From Oceanicella sp. SM1341 (GTDB lineage: Bacteria; Pseudomonadota; Alphaproteobacteria; Rhodobacterales; Rhodobacteraceae), in assembly GCF_003448965.1 (NCBI RefSeq), contig NZ_QRGC01000005.1, positions 124,001-188,000 on the forward strand: DNA of 64,000 bases, read 5' to 3'. Both the position numbers and the translations under genes were made by a program. Every line of letters starts with the position of its first letter. Position 1 is the first letter of the stretch. Positions 15,410 through 24,217 of this stretch are shown piece by piece. Below the pieces are notes generated by a model that saw nothing but the letters and a program-made list of their open reading frames with translations, ran no database searches and was not told where the DNA came from.

Positions 15410-16639
15410 TCACTCCACGGCGAGCATGAGGTTGCGCACCAGCGGGTAGATCTCGTTCTGCCACTTGCGGCCGTTGAACACGCCGTAATGCCCCACGTTG
15501 GCCTGCAGGTGGTGGCGCTTGAGATGCGGGCGCAGGCCGGTGCAGAGCTCGTGCGCGGCCGCGGTCTGGCCGATGGCGCAGATGTCGTCGCGCCCGCCCT
15601 CCACCGTGAGCAGCGCGGTGCGCATGATCGCGCCGGGGCGCACCGGCCGGCCCTTGTAGCTGAGCTCGCCCTTCGCCAGCAGCGCGCGCTGGAACACCAT
15701 GTCGATGGTCTCGAGGTAGAATTCCGCCGTGAGGTCGAGCACGGCGAAATACTCGTCGTAGAAGGTCTTGATCTTCTCCGCCGCCGCGTCGTCGCCCGCC
15801 ACGAGATGCTCGTAGAGCTCGCGGTGGGTCTTCTTGTGGCGGTCCATGTTCATGGTCATGAAGGCGGTGAGCTGCACGAAGCCGGGGTACACCTTGCGCC
15901 CGCCGCCCTTGTAGCGCCAGGGCACGGTGGCGATGAGCTTCTCCTCGAACCACGCGAGCGGGTGCTCCATCGCGAGGTCGTTCACCGTGGTCGGGCTCTC
16001 GCGCACGTCGATCGGCCCGGCCATCAGCGTCATCGACAGCGGCGTCGCCGGGTGCCTGTCCTCCGACATCACCGCCACGGCGGCGAGGGCCTGCACGCAG
16101 GGCTGGCACACCGCGAGGATGTGCGAACGCGGCCCCATCTCCTCCAGGAAGCGGATGATGTAGGTGATGTAATCCTCGAAGCCGAAGCGCCCGGCCGACA
16201 GCGGCACATCGCGCGCATTCGTCCAGTCCGTCACGTAGACGTCATGGTCGCGCAGCAATGTCTCCACCGTGCCGCGCAGCAGCGTGGCGAAATGGCCCGA
16301 GAGCGGGGCGACGACGAGAACCCTGGGCTGCGGCACGTCGCTGTCCTTCACGAAGTGCAGCAGGTTGCCGAAGGGCAGCTCCAGCGCCACCTCCTCCCAG
16401 ACCTCGACATCGCGGTTGCCCGAGGGCACGGAGGTGATGCCGAAGGCGGGGCTGGCGTGGGAGAGCTCGAACCGGGTGATCATCTCCAGCCCGGCGGCGA
16501 GGCTGCGCTCGGGCAGGCTGCGCTCCGAGGCGGGCTTCGGGCCGCCGGAGACCACGTCGAGCATGGAGAGCATCCAGTTGGCAGCATCGCGGACGGGGGT
16601 GAGCATGTCGTCCTGCGCCTGGTAGAGCTGATAGAGCAT
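15410..16639 (-). CDS. phaZ: Intracellular polyhydroxybutyrate depolymerase
   Basis: A 409-residue cytoplasmic PHB depolymerase of the PhaZ1 type, which releases 3-hydroxybutyrate from storage granules. The alpha/beta-hydrolase core shows VLVVAPLSGHFATLLR, YVTDWTNARDVPL and the nucleophile elbow ILAVCQPCVQ, in which Cys rather than Ser is the usual nucleophile of this family. The acid and base residues follow in VEGGRDDICAIGQT and the C-terminal VGHYGVFNGRKW. The length is standard. AAGGGA precedes the start. It diverges from a glutathione S-transferase gene across a 111-bp region that contains TGCGTTGCA, which fits the TGC-N3-GCA type expected for the PHB regulator PhaR. Confidence 0.92.
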   Translation of the reverse strand: MLYQLYQAQDDMLTPVRDAANWMLSMLDVVSGGPKPASERSLPERSLAAGLEMITRFELSHASPAFGITSVPSGNRDVEVWEEVALELPFGNLLHFVKDSDVPQPRVLVVAPLSGHFATLLRGTVETLLRDHDVYVTDWTNARDVPLSAGRFGFEDYITYIIRFLEEMGPRSHILAVCQPCVQALAAVAVMSEDRHPATPLSMTLMAGPIDVRESPTTVNDLAMEHPLAWFEEKLIATVPWRYKGGGRKVYPGFVQLTAFMTMNMDRHKKTHRELYEHLVAGDDAAAEKIKTFYDEYFAVLDLTAEFYLETIDMVFQRALLAKGELSYKGRPVRPGAIMRTALLTVEGGRDDICAIGQTAAAHELCTGLRPHLKRHHLQANVGHYGVFNGRKWQNEIYPLVRNLMLAVE

Positions 16640-16710
16640 TCCCTTGCGGCCTCCCGGGGTAGATTCCGGCGAATCGTAATGTCTTTTCGCTTGCGCGGCG
16701 AGCGAATTGT

Positions 16711-16719
16711 GCGTTGCAA
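16711..16719 (+). promoter_or_regulatory. GCGTTGCAA motif between phaZ and the GST gene (candidate PhaR-type site)
   Basis: The sequence around it reads TGTGCGTTGCAAT and contains TGC-GTT-GCA. The same 9-mer occurs at 43795-43803 and, inverted, at 43822-43830 in front of the DUF2083 regulator gene. It lies in the divergent promoter region of phaZ. Confidence 0.4.
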
Positions 16720-16750
16720 TAGAGCGACCTGCCTCCGGGAGAAAATCACG

Positions 16751-17404
16751 ATGCCGCGCGCCACGCTCACCATTTCCAGCAAGAACTACTCCTCCTGGTC
16801 GCTGCGCGGCTGGCTGCTGTGCCGCATGGCGGGGCTGGAATTCGACGAGGAGATCGTGACGGTGGACGACCCCACGGTGCGCGCCGAGCTGCTGTTGCTC
16901 TCGCCCTCCGTACTGGTGCCGCGCCTCACCGACGACAAGGTGAGCGTGTGGGACACGCTGGCCATCGGCGCCTATCTCAACGAGAAATTCCCGAAAGCCG
17001 GCCTGCTGCCCAAGGACATGGTGGCCCGCCAGCACTGCCGCGCCATCTGCGGCGAGATCCACTCCGGCTTCCACAACCTGCGCTCGGCCCTGCCGATGAA
17101 CCTCAAGGCGCGCCACGAGAAATTCAAGATCTTCGCCGGCGCGCGGCCCGACATCGAGCGGGTGAAGGCGATCTGGACCGAGTGCCTGGAGCGCTACGGC
17201 GGCCCGTTCCTCTTCGGCGAGCCCACGATGGCCGATGCGATGTACGCCCCGGTCTGCACCCGTTTCCGCACCTACGCGGTGGCGCTCGACGGGCCGGTGG
17301 CCGAGTACGTCGACCATATCCTCAGCTGGTCCGTGCTCCAGCCCTGGATCGCCGACGCGCTGGAGGAGCCGGAGGAGATCGAGGAGCTCGACGTCGAGTT
17401 CTGA
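16751..17404 (+). CDS. Glutathione S-transferase family protein
   Basis: A 217-residue cytoplasmic protein with a thioredoxin-like N-terminal domain (about 1-80) and an all-helical C-terminal domain. It begins ATLTISSKNYSSWSLRGWLLCRMAG; the SSWSLR stretch is the usual GSH-site Ser region of this bacterial subgroup, and VPRLTDDKVSVWDTLAIGAYLNE gives the cis-Pro and substrate loop. The C-terminal half contains FLFGEPTMADAMYAPV, the N-capping/hydrophobic staple segment. The start at 16751 fits the fold and an upstream GGGAG; longer in-frame extensions are not conserved. The substrate is unknown. It shares a short divergent region with phaZ. Confidence 0.85.
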   Translation: MPRATLTISSKNYSSWSLRGWLLCRMAGLEFDEEIVTVDDPTVRAELLLLSPSVLVPRLTDDKVSVWDTLAIGAYLNEKFPKAGLLPKDMVARQHCRAICGEIHSGFHNLRSALPMNLKARHEKFKIFAGARPDIERVKAIWTECLERYGGPFLFGEPTMADAMYAPVCTRFRTYAVALDGPVAEYVDHILSWSVLQPWIADALEEPEEIEELDVEF

Positions 17405-17635
17405 CATCCGGAACGGGCGGGAAAGCCGATGCGCGCACCCGCGATGTCGGGGGGCGTCAGGGGCGCCACACCACCCCGCCTGCCCTTGCGGGCTTTGTCC
17501 AAGAGGCGTCCGGCGAGCTGCCAGGCCCAGCGCAGGCGGACCCGCCCCGGCACCGCGTCAAGCCACGCGTGCCCCCCCGCATGCCGGAAGATGCCCGCGT
17601 CGTCCGGGCTGCGACACCGCGCATGAGCCCGGCCG

Positions 17636-17666
17636 AAAAGCCGCCCCGCCCGCGCGGGCGGGGCGG
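17636..17666 (-). terminator. Rho-independent terminator of the phn operon
   Basis: Read on the minus strand, a perfect 26-bp palindrome (17641-17666, arms of up to 13 bp, CCGCCCCGCCCGC) starts 7 nt after the phnM stop and is followed at once by CTTTTCGG. The stem plus TTTT makes a good intrinsic terminator for phnGHIJKLNM. Confidence 0.75.
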
Positions 17667-17672
17667 ATGCCT

Positions 17673-18869
17673 TCAGGCCACGCGCAGGCCGCGCACCCAG
17701 ACGCCCTTCGTGTAGGGGAAGCCATCGGCGGTGGCGAAGCGCACCAGGTCGGCGCGCTGGCCCGGCGCGAGGGCGCCACGGTCGCTGAGGCCGGAGGCCC
17801 GGGCCGGCGCCTCGGTGACCGTGCGGATGCCGCGGGCCATGTCGCCGCTCTCGCGCCCCAGCCGCACCGCGCCCATCAGCAGGCTCGCCGGCGCGTAGTC
17901 GGAGGAGAGGATGTCGAGCAACCCGGCGTCCGCCAGGGTCTGCGCCGCCACGTTGCCCGAATGCGAGCCGCCGCGCAGCAGGTTGGGCGCGCCCATCATC
18001 ACCGCGATGCCGGCGGCGCGCAGGGCCTCCGCCGCCTCCAGCGTGGTGGGAAACTCGGCGAGCCCCGCCCCGTGCGCCGCCGAGGCCGCGACATGGTCGG
18101 TCGTGGTGTCGTCATGGCTGGCGAGCACCGCGCCCCAGGCCCGGGCCGAGGCCACGGCGTCAGCCTCGTGCTGCGCGCCGAAACGGCGCTTCACCTCGAG
18201 CAGGTGCACCACATGGGCGTCGAACTCGGCGTCGGAATAGCCGTACTTGCCCTGCACATAGGTGCGGTACTGGCGCTCGTCGGCGAACTGGCGTTGGTGG
18301 GGGGTGTGGTCCATCAGGCTCAGGATGCCCACCCGGTCGGCGGGGCCGAATTCGCCGAGCTCCTCGGTGAGGGTCTCCGAGCAGATCTCGGCGCGCAGGT
18401 GCAGGAAATGGCTGATGCGCAGGCTGCCGCTGGCCCGGGCGGCGAGGATCTCGTTGGCCATCTGCCGGGCGTAGCGGCCATAGCTCTTCTTCTTGCCCGA
18501 GAGCACCGAGCCCACGCGGATGGCGTCGTAGACGGTGGTGATGCCGATGCCGGCAAGCTCGGTGTCATGCGCGAGGATGGCGGCGGCATGCGGCCAGTCC
18601 ACCCCGGGGCGCGGGCGCATGTGGCGCTCCAGGTTGTCGGTGTGCAGCTCGACGAGCCCGGGCGAGAGCCAGTCTCCCCCGCAGTCGAGCGCGCCGGCGG
18701 GCACCGCGTCGCCCTCCACGATCTCGACGATCTCGCCGGCGGAGACGGTGACGCGCCCGCGCATCACCCGGTCGGGCAGCACCAGCTCGGCATTGGCGAA
18801 TTCGGCGTCTCCGGCGGGGAGGGCGTGTTCGGCGGCGCCCACGGCATGGGCCTGTGCGGATGCGGTCAT
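17673..18869 (-). CDS. phnM: Ribose 1-methylphosphonate 5-triphosphate diphosphohydrolase
   Basis: A 398-residue metal-dependent hydrolase of the amidohydrolase superfamily. PhnM removes diphosphate from the 5-triphosphate of ribose 1-methylphosphonate, the step before C-P bond cleavage by PhnJ. Visible features are the beta-sandwich entry LSPGLVELHTDNLERH with metal-binding His, HFLHLRAEICSE, LSLMDHTPHQRQF, VLASHDDTTTDH and LSSDYAP with the catalytic-site Asp. Length is normal. The start at 18869 lies 2 bp after the phnN stop. It is the last gene of the minus-strand phn operon and is followed by the terminator at 17636-17666. Confidence 0.93.
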   Translation of the reverse strand: MTASAQAHAVGAAEHALPAGDAEFANAELVLPDRVMRGRVTVSAGEIVEIVEGDAVPAGALDCGGDWLSPGLVELHTDNLERHMRPRPGVDWPHAAAILAHDTELAGIGITTVYDAIRVGSVLSGKKKSYGRYARQMANEILAARASGSLRISHFLHLRAEICSETLTEELGEFGPADRVGILSLMDHTPHQRQFADERQYRTYVQGKYGYSDAEFDAHVVHLLEVKRRFGAQHEADAVASARAWGAVLASHDDTTTDHVAASAAHGAGLAEFPTTLEAAEALRAAGIAVMMGAPNLLRGGSHSGNVAAQTLADAGLLDILSSDYAPASLLMGAVRLGRESGDMARGIRTVTEAPARASGLSDRGALAPGQRADLVRFATADGFPYTKGVWVRGLRVA

Positions 18870-18870
18870 G

Positions 18871-19455
18871 TCATGCACGCGAGGGTTCCTTTCGGGTCGG
18901 GGCCGGGGCGACGGCGGGCACCGGCGGCAGGGCGGCGAGGAAATCGGCCACCGCGCGGGGCAGCGGCTGGCCATTGTCGATCACGGTCACATCGGGCCCC
19001 TCGGGGGTGGCGAAGGCGGCGCGGGCGAGGCGGCGGCGGATGGCCTCGGCATCCTCGCGCCCGCGCGCGGCGAGCCGGCAGGCCAGCACCTCCGGCGCGG
19101 CGGTGACCACGATCACCCGCAGGGCCGGGTGGGTGGCGCGGAGCGCGTCGATCACGCTGCGCGAGCCGTTGAACAGCACATGGCGGCCGGAGGCGAGCAT
19201 GGGCCCGATTTCGGCCGGGATGCCGTAGGAGAGCCCGTGCGCGTGCCACAGCGTGGCGAAGGCGCCGGCAGCCTCGCGCGCGGCGAACCCGGCCACGCTC
19301 ACGCCGGTGAAGGCCTCGCCGCCCGCCTCCTCCGGCCGGGTGATCACCCGGCGCGGGAAGAAGATGTCGGGCCGCGCGGCGCGGGCGGCGTCGATCAGCG
19401 TGTCCTTGCCGGCGCCCGAGGGGCCGACGACCACGATGAGCGTGCCGGGGCTCAT
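18871..19455 (-). CDS. phnN: Ribose 1,5-bisphosphokinase
   Basis: A 194-residue P-loop kinase of the guanylate-kinase-like group. PhnN phosphorylates ribose 1,5-bisphosphate to PRPP, recycling the sugar left after C-P bond cleavage. The P-loop GPSGAGKDT lies near residues 11-19 and the typical RVITRPEEAGGE and GRHVLFNGSR segments follow. The start ATG overlaps the phnL stop as ATGA. The C-terminal 20 residues are a basic, Pro-rich tail not needed for the fold. Confidence 0.92.
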   Translation of the reverse strand: MSPGTLIVVVGPSGAGKDTLIDAARAARPDIFFPRRVITRPEEAGGEAFTGVSVAGFAAREAAGAFATLWHAHGLSYGIPAEIGPMLASGRHVLFNGSRSVIDALRATHPALRVIVVTAAPEVLACRLAARGREDAEAIRRRLARAAFATPEGPDVTVIDNGQPLPRAVADFLAALPPVPAVAPAPTRKEPSRA

Positions 19456-20132
19456 GACGCCCCCGGCGCGAAGCCGCTCACGTCGACCTCGCGGTCGCAC
19501 ACCCGGGCGCGGGCCTCCTCGTCGTGGAAGATGCCGACGATGGCCGCCCCGCGCGCCTTCGCCTCCTCGATGAGGGCGAGCACGGTGCCGCGGTTGGCGG
19601 CGTCGAGGCTCGCGGTCGGCTCGTCGAGCAGCAGGGCGGGGTATTCATGGGCAAAGCCGCGGGCGATGTTCACCCGCTGCTGCTCGCCGCCCGAGAAGGT
19701 GAGCGGCGAGAGCTCCCACAGGGCGGGCGGGATGTTGAGCCGGGCGAGCAGCGCCTCGGCGCGGGCGCGGGCCTCCCCGGCCGGGCGGCCGAGGGCCAGC
19801 AGCGGCTCGGCCACCACGTCACGCGTGGGCACGCGGGGCACCACGCGCAGGAACTGGCTCACGTAGCCCAGCACCTCGCGGCGCAGCGCGATGATCTCGC
19901 GCGGGCGGGCGGTGACCACGTCGAGCGCGCCCACCCGGATCGCCCCGGAGGCGGCGAGGTAATTGCCGTAGATCATCCGCATCAGCGTGGACTTGCCGGC
20001 ACCCGAGGCACCCACGAGCGCCACGCATTCGCCCGGCGCCACGGAAAGCTGCGCCCCGCGCATCACCTCCAGCGCGGCGCCGCCCTGGTTGTGCAGCGTG
20101 AACTGCTTGGAGACATTCTCGACCTGGATCAT
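19452..20132 (-). CDS. phnL: C-P lyase complex ABC-type protein PhnL
   Basis: A 226-residue ABC-type nucleotide-binding protein of the C-P lyase machinery. Walker A GASGAGKS, Q-loop GYVSQFLRVVPRV, signature FSGGEQQRVNIARG, Walker B ALLLDEPTASLD and switch His in IFHDEEAR are all visible. PhnL is required for phosphonate breakdown in the PhnGHIJKL group rather than for import. The start at 20132 follows GGGGGAGAGG. It ends as ATGA over phnN. phnK lies 69 bp upstream. Confidence 0.93.
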   Translation of the reverse strand: MIQVENVSKQFTLHNQGGAALEVMRGAQLSVAPGECVALVGASGAGKSTLMRMIYGNYLAASGAIRVGALDVVTARPREIIALRREVLGYVSQFLRVVPRVPTRDVVAEPLLALGRPAGEARARAEALLARLNIPPALWELSPLTFSGGEQQRVNIARGFAHEYPALLLDEPTASLDAANRGTVLALIEEAKARGAAIVGIFHDEEARARVCDREVDVSGFAPGAS

Positions 20133-20201
20133 CCTCTCCCCCTGGTCTCGCGCGCATGGAGGCGTGCGGGTGGGTGGGTGGGGCACGCGTCCATGCGCGC
20201 C

Positions 20202-20972
20202 TCAGACATGAAGCACCGAGCTGACGAGCAGCTGGGTGTAGGCGTGCTGCGGGTCGTCGAGCACCTGGTCGGTCAGGCCCTCTTCCACCACGCGGCCGGA
20301 TTTCATCACCATCAGCCGGTCGGCGAGCAGCCGCACCACCGCGAGGTCATGCGTGACGATGATCGCCGAGAGGCCGAGGTCGCGCACCAGCGCCCGGATG
20401 AGGTCGAGCAGCCGCGCCTGCACGCTCACGTCGAGCCCGCCGGTGGGCTCGTCCATGAACACCAGCCGCGGGCCGGTGACAAGGTTGCGCGCGATCTGCA
20501 GGCGCTGCTGCATGCCGCCAGAGAAGGCCGAGGGCCGGTCGTCGATGCGCTCGTCCGCGATCTCCACCCGGCCCAGCCAGTCGCTCGCCGTGGCGCGGAT
20601 GTTGCCGTAGTGGCGCGCCCCCACGGCCATCAGGCGCTCGCCCACGTTGCCGCCGGCGGAGACGTTCATGCGCAGCCCGTCACGCGGGTTCTGGTGCACG
20701 AAGGCCCAGTCGGTGCGGCCGAGCATGCGGCGCTCGGGCTCGGACATGGTGAGCGTGTCGCGCGCACCGTTCGCCCGGGTGTCATACACAACCGAGCCCG
20801 TGTCCGGCGCCAGATGCCCCGCGAGGCAGGAGAGCAGCGTCGACTTGCCCGAGCCGCTCTCGCCCACGATGCCCAGCACCTCGCCGGGCCAGAGCTCGAA
20901 GGTCACATCCGCGCAGCCGATGCGCGGGCCGTAGCGTTTGGTGAGGTCGCGGACCTCGAGAAGCGGGGTCAT
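20202..20972 (-). CDS. phnK: C-P lyase complex ABC-type protein PhnK
   Basis: A 256-residue ABC-type ATPase that binds the PhnGHIJ core complex through PhnJ. Walker A GESGSGKS, the family-specific QNPRDGLRMNVSAGGNVGERLM, signature FSGGMQQRLQIARN, Walker B LVFMDEPTGGLD and switch His IIVTHDLAV are present. Length and the C-terminal QLLVSSVLHV are typical of PhnK. It lies 34 bp downstream of phnJ on the same strand. Confidence 0.94.
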   Translation of the reverse strand: MTPLLEVRDLTKRYGPRIGCADVTFELWPGEVLGIVGESGSGKSTLLSCLAGHLAPDTGSVVYDTRANGARDTLTMSEPERRMLGRTDWAFVHQNPRDGLRMNVSAGGNVGERLMAVGARHYGNIRATASDWLGRVEIADERIDDRPSAFSGGMQQRLQIARNLVTGPRLVFMDEPTGGLDVSVQARLLDLIRALVRDLGLSAIIVTHDLAVVRLLADRLMVMKSGRVVEEGLTDQVLDDPQHAYTQLLVSSVLHV

Positions 20973-21006
20973 GAGAGCTCTCCCGGTGCGGCGGAGTGAG
21001 GATGGG

Positions 21007-21885
21007 TCATGCGAAGGCCTCCGGCACGCCCAGCGCCCCGGTGTGGCCGGCCTCGCGGCGGGTGCGGCAATGGTCGGTGTCCGAGCACACGAACATCCGC
21101 CCGCCCTCGTCGTCGATGATCACCTCGTCGAGGTAGCTGTCGCCGGCCCCGCAGAGCGCGCAGTCATGCGCCGCCCGGCCGGCCTCGAACGGGTGGTCCT
21201 CGAAATCGAGGCTCACCACCTTCGTGAAGGGCGGCACCGCGTAGATGCGCTGCTCGCGCCCCGCGCCGAAGAGCTGCAGCGCCGGGCAGTCGTCCATCTT
21301 GGGGTTGTCGAACTTCGGGATCGGCGAGGGGTCCATCACGTAGCGCCCCTCCACCTTCACCGGATAGGCGAAGGCGGTGGCGATATGGCCGTTCTTCGCG
21401 ATGTCCTCGTAGAGCTTCACATGCATCAGCCCGTATTCCTCGAGCGCGTGCATCTTGCGCGTCTCGCTCTCGCGCGGCTCGAGGAAGCGCAGCGGCTCGG
21501 GGATCGGCACCTGGTAGACGAGGATCTGCTCCTCGGAGAGCGCCTGCTCGGGGATGCGGTGGCGGGTCTGGATGATGCTCGCCTCCGAGGTGGCCTCGGT
21601 CACCGCCACATCCGCCGTGCGCTCGAAGAACTTGCGGATGGAGACGGCGTTGGTGGTGTCGTCCGCGCCCTGGTCGATCACCTTCAGCCGGTCCTCGGGG
21701 GTGAGGCAGGCGGCGGTCACCTGCACGCCGCCGGTGCCCCAGCCGTAGGGCATCGGCATCTCGCGGCTGGCGAAGGGCACCTGGTAGCCGGGGATGGCCA
21801 CGGCCTTGAGCAGCGCGCGGCGGATCATTCGCTTGGTCTGCTCATCGAGATAGGCGAAGTTGTAATCCTGGCTCATGTCGGTCAT
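21007..21885 (-). CDS. phnJ: C-P lyase, alpha-D-ribose 1-methylphosphonate 5-phosphate lyase
   Basis: The 292-residue radical SAM enzyme that breaks the carbon-phosphorus bond. Cys242, Cys245 and Cys267 (DCALCGAG...MFVCSDTDHC) match the three cluster-binding cysteines of the E. coli enzyme with an offset of one, Cys273 matches the catalytic cysteine, and Gly33 in IPGYQVPFAS matches the glycyl-radical site. All key residues are thus intact. The start overlaps the phnI stop by four bases, and AAGGAGG lies before it. It works in the PhnGHIJ complex in the cytoplasm. Confidence 0.96.
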   Translation of the reverse strand: MTDMSQDYNFAYLDEQTKRMIRRALLKAVAIPGYQVPFASREMPMPYGWGTGGVQVTAACLTPEDRLKVIDQGADDTTNAVSIRKFFERTADVAVTEATSEASIIQTRHRIPEQALSEEQILVYQVPIPEPLRFLEPRESETRKMHALEEYGLMHVKLYEDIAKNGHIATAFAYPVKVEGRYVMDPSPIPKFDNPKMDDCPALQLFGAGREQRIYAVPPFTKVVSLDFEDHPFEAGRAAHDCALCGAGDSYLDEVIIDDEGGRMFVCSDTDHCRTRREAGHTGALGVPEAFA

Positions 21886-22991
21886 TCGGCGGCCTCCTTC
21901 ATGGCTGCGGCCCCGGCTGCGGCCTGCGCCTCGGCCGCCTCGCGGCGCATGCGGCGCACCAGCTCCAGTTCGGCCTGGAAATCGACGTAATGCGGCAGCT
22001 TGATGTGCTCGACAAAGCCGGTCGCCTGGATGCTGTCGCAGTGGTAGAGCACGAACTCCTCGTCCTGCGCCGGGGCGCCGACATAGTCCTCGCCCAGCTC
22101 GCGCCAGCGCATCGCCCGGTCAACGAGCGCCATCGAGATCGCCTTGCGCTCGGCCATGCCGAAGGTGAGCCCGTAGCCGCGGGTGAACTGCGGCGGCTCC
22201 AGCTTCGAGCCCTTGAACTGGTTCACCGTCTCGCATTCGGTCACCTCGATCTCGGCGATGGTGACGGCGAAGCCCAGCTCGGGGATGTCGAACTCCACCT
22301 CCACGTCGCCGATGCGCAGCTCGCCCACGAAGGCGTGGTTCTTCGCGTAGCCGCGCTGGGTGGAGTAGCCCAGGCCGAGGATGAAGCCCTCGTCGCCCCG
22401 CGCCAGCGCCTGCAGGCGCAGCGAACGGTCCGCCGGGGTTTCCAGCGGCTGGCGGGTGAGGTCGGGCGGTGTTTCCTCCGAGGGGCGCTCCTGCTGGATC
22501 AGCCCCTCGCGGTTGAGAAATCCGGTGATGTGCGGCACAGGGCCCTCCGCGGGCTCCGCCTGCGGCGCGGGCGGCACCTCGCCCTCGGCGGCCAGCGCAA
22601 AGTCGAGCAGCCGGTGGGTGTAGTCGAAGGTGGGGCCCAGCACCTGGCCGCCCGGCGCGTCCTTGAACGTGGCCGAGACCCGGCGCTTGCAGGCCATGTC
22701 GGCGGTCTCGATGGGCCGGCTCGCGCCGAAGCGCGGCAGCGTGGTGCGATAGGCGCGGATGAGGAACACCGCCTCGATCAGGTCGCCCCGCGCCTGCTTG
22801 ATGGCCAGCGCCGCGAGGTCGGGGTCGTAGAGCGAGCCCTCGGCCATGACGCGGGCCACGGCGAGGCCCATCTGCTCGCGGATCTGCGCCACGGAGAGCT
22901 CGGGCACCGAAGTGTCGCCCCGCCGCTCCTCCGCCAGCCAGGCATGGGCGTTCTCGATGGCGCGCTCGCCACCCTTCACGGCAACATACAT
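21882..22991 (-). CDS. phnI: C-P lyase core complex nucleosidase subunit
   Basis: A 369-residue subunit of the PhnGHIJ core complex. PhnI with PhnG, PhnH and PhnL transfers methylphosphonate onto the ribose of ATP with release of adenine. The N-terminal MYVAVKGGERAIENAHAWLAE is diagnostic, and the His/Glu-containing C-terminal part (EFVLYHCDSIQATGFVEHIKLPHYVDFQAEL) is the well-conserved region. The C-terminus adds an Ala/Glu-rich tail. It overlaps phnJ as ATGA and follows phnH by 3 bp. Confidence 0.95.
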   Translation of the reverse strand: MYVAVKGGERAIENAHAWLAEERRGDTSVPELSVAQIREQMGLAVARVMAEGSLYDPDLAALAIKQARGDLIEAVFLIRAYRTTLPRFGASRPIETADMACKRRVSATFKDAPGGQVLGPTFDYTHRLLDFALAAEGEVPPAPQAEPAEGPVPHITGFLNREGLIQQERPSEETPPDLTRQPLETPADRSLRLQALARGDEGFILGLGYSTQRGYAKNHAFVGELRIGDVEVEFDIPELGFAVTIAEIEVTECETVNQFKGSKLEPPQFTRGYGLTFGMAERKAISMALVDRAMRWRELGEDYVGAPAQDEEFVLYHCDSIQATGFVEHIKLPHYVDFQAELELVRRMRREAAEAQAAAGAAAMKEAAE

Positions 22992-22994
22992 GTC

Positions 22995-23561
22995 TCAGCC
23001 CTCCACGCGGGTGGTGCGCGGCAGCGCTGCGAGGCGGCTGCCGGCGGTGAAGATGAAGTCGAGCCCCAGCGGGTAGAGGGCTGCGTTGCGCGCGAAGGCC
23101 TCTGCCTCCGGCAGGCTCAGCGCCGCGGCCTCGCGGATGCCCGGGCCGGTGAGACGGGCGCCGGCGGGCGCGAGCCCGGGCAGGCCCACCACCAGGGTGG
23201 CCGAGCGGTCGGGGAATTCCGCCGTGCCGATGGGGAAATCGGTGAGCGGGGCGAGCTCCTCCCAGCTTCCGAAGGCGAATTGCGCGGCCTCCCGGGGGCC
23301 CAGCGGCGCGCCGGTGTGGAAGCGCAGCCAGCCCTCCACCTCCGGCGTGGCGAGCGAGGGCGCCAGCCAGACCGGGGTTTCGGGGTCGCACAGGGTGAGG
23401 GCCACGGCCCCTGCTGCGGGCGAGAGCGGGGCGGGCGGTGCTGCCCCCGCCATCTCGTGGATGCTGCCCGGCCGGGCCATGGCGTCGAGCACGGCGCGGA
23501 AGGCGCGGGCCGCGTCGCGCGCGGTGTCGGCGAAGCCGCCGGAAAGGGTTTCGGCCTGCAT
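22995..23561 (-). CDS. phnH: C-P lyase core complex subunit PhnH
   Basis: A 188-residue subunit of the C-P lyase core, structurally related to PLP-enzyme folds but without a cofactor Lys. Recognisable family segments are GGFADTARDAARAFRAVLDAMARPG at the start and FPIGTAEFPDRSATLVVGL in the middle, ending in PLGLDFIFTAGSRLAALPR. The start overlaps the phnG stop as ATGA. Length fits the family (about 190). Confidence 0.93.
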   Translation of the reverse strand: MQAETLSGGFADTARDAARAFRAVLDAMARPGSIHEMAGAAPPAPLSPAAGAVALTLCDPETPVWLAPSLATPEVEGWLRFHTGAPLGPREAAQFAFGSWEELAPLTDFPIGTAEFPDRSATLVVGLPGLAPAGARLTGPGIREAAALSLPEAEAFARNAALYPLGLDFIFTAGSRLAALPRTTRVEG

Positions 23562-24010
23562 CAGTTCTCTCCCCGCACCATGGTGAAGAAGTCGACCTTC
23601 GTGGCTGCGGCCTTCGCGGCGCGGGCGCGGCGGGCCTGCGCCATGCGCGCGGCGAGGGGGGTGAGGATGCGGGCGCGCACCTCCTCCGCCGCCGCGGTCT
23701 GCATCAGCGCGTCGCACAGGGCGGCGATGCGGGCCTTCTCGCGGTCGCGCCCGGCGACACAGGCATGGCCCACGGCCCCGCCCTCCTCCAGCGTGAGGGC
23801 GCAGCGGGTCACGGTCATCTCGCCGAGGTTGAAGGGCGCGCCGGTGCCGCCTGCCCGGCCGCGCACCATCACGCCACCGAATTCCGGCGCCCGCGCCCAG
23901 GCGAAGGCGGGTGACAGCCCTGCCTCCGCCCAGAGCGCCGCGAGATCGCCCGCCGGGGCGCGCGCGAGCAGGCCCATCCAGTCCTGCCGTTCGGTCCTTG
24001 CCTGTTCCAC
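23561..24010 (-). CDS. phnG: C-P lyase core complex subunit PhnG
   Basis: A 149-residue subunit of the PhnGHIJ complex and first gene of the minus-strand operon. Typical segments are RQDWMGLLARA at the start, FNLGEMTVTRCALTL in the middle and VDFFTMVRGEN at the C-terminus; the family end TKVDFFTMVRGE is diagnostic. Its promoter must lie in the 207-bp region shared with phnF, where three CTAGACA repeats are found. Confidence 0.94.
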   Translation of the reverse strand: MEQARTERQDWMGLLARAPAGDLAALWAEAGLSPAFAWARAPEFGGVMVRGRAGGTGAPFNLGEMTVTRCALTLEEGGAVGHACVAGRDREKARIAALCDALMQTAAAEEVRARILTPLAARMAQARRARAAKAAATKVDFFTMVRGEN

Positions 24011-24088
24011 GAGTCACCTTTCGCTCTGGCCGTCTTCCGCTCCGGCCGCCTGTCCGTTCCGGCCGCGCCGGCCCCGGGACATCCCGGG

Positions 24089-24132
24089 CTAGACAGGTTC
24101 CGGAGTTATCTATATAACTAGACATCTAGACA
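24089..24132. promoter_or_regulatory. Candidate PhnF operator region in the phnG/phnF divergent promoter
   Basis: CTAGACA occurs three times in the same orientation (24089-24095, 24118-24124, 24126-24132). The last two lie 8 bp apart and create CTAGA-CA-TCTAG, an inverted repeat. An overlapping inverted repeat AGTTAT-N4-ATAACT spans 24104-24119. This is the only AT-rich patch in the region and probably holds the -10 elements as well. GntR/HutC-type regulators such as PhnF bind short palindromes of this kind. Confidence 0.6.
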
Positions 24133-24217
24133 AATTCTTACGGCCGAATCATGCCCGAAGCAAGGGGGCGTTCGGTGAAGCTTCCATGACGATGACGGGC
24201 AGGCAGGAGACGCGCAG

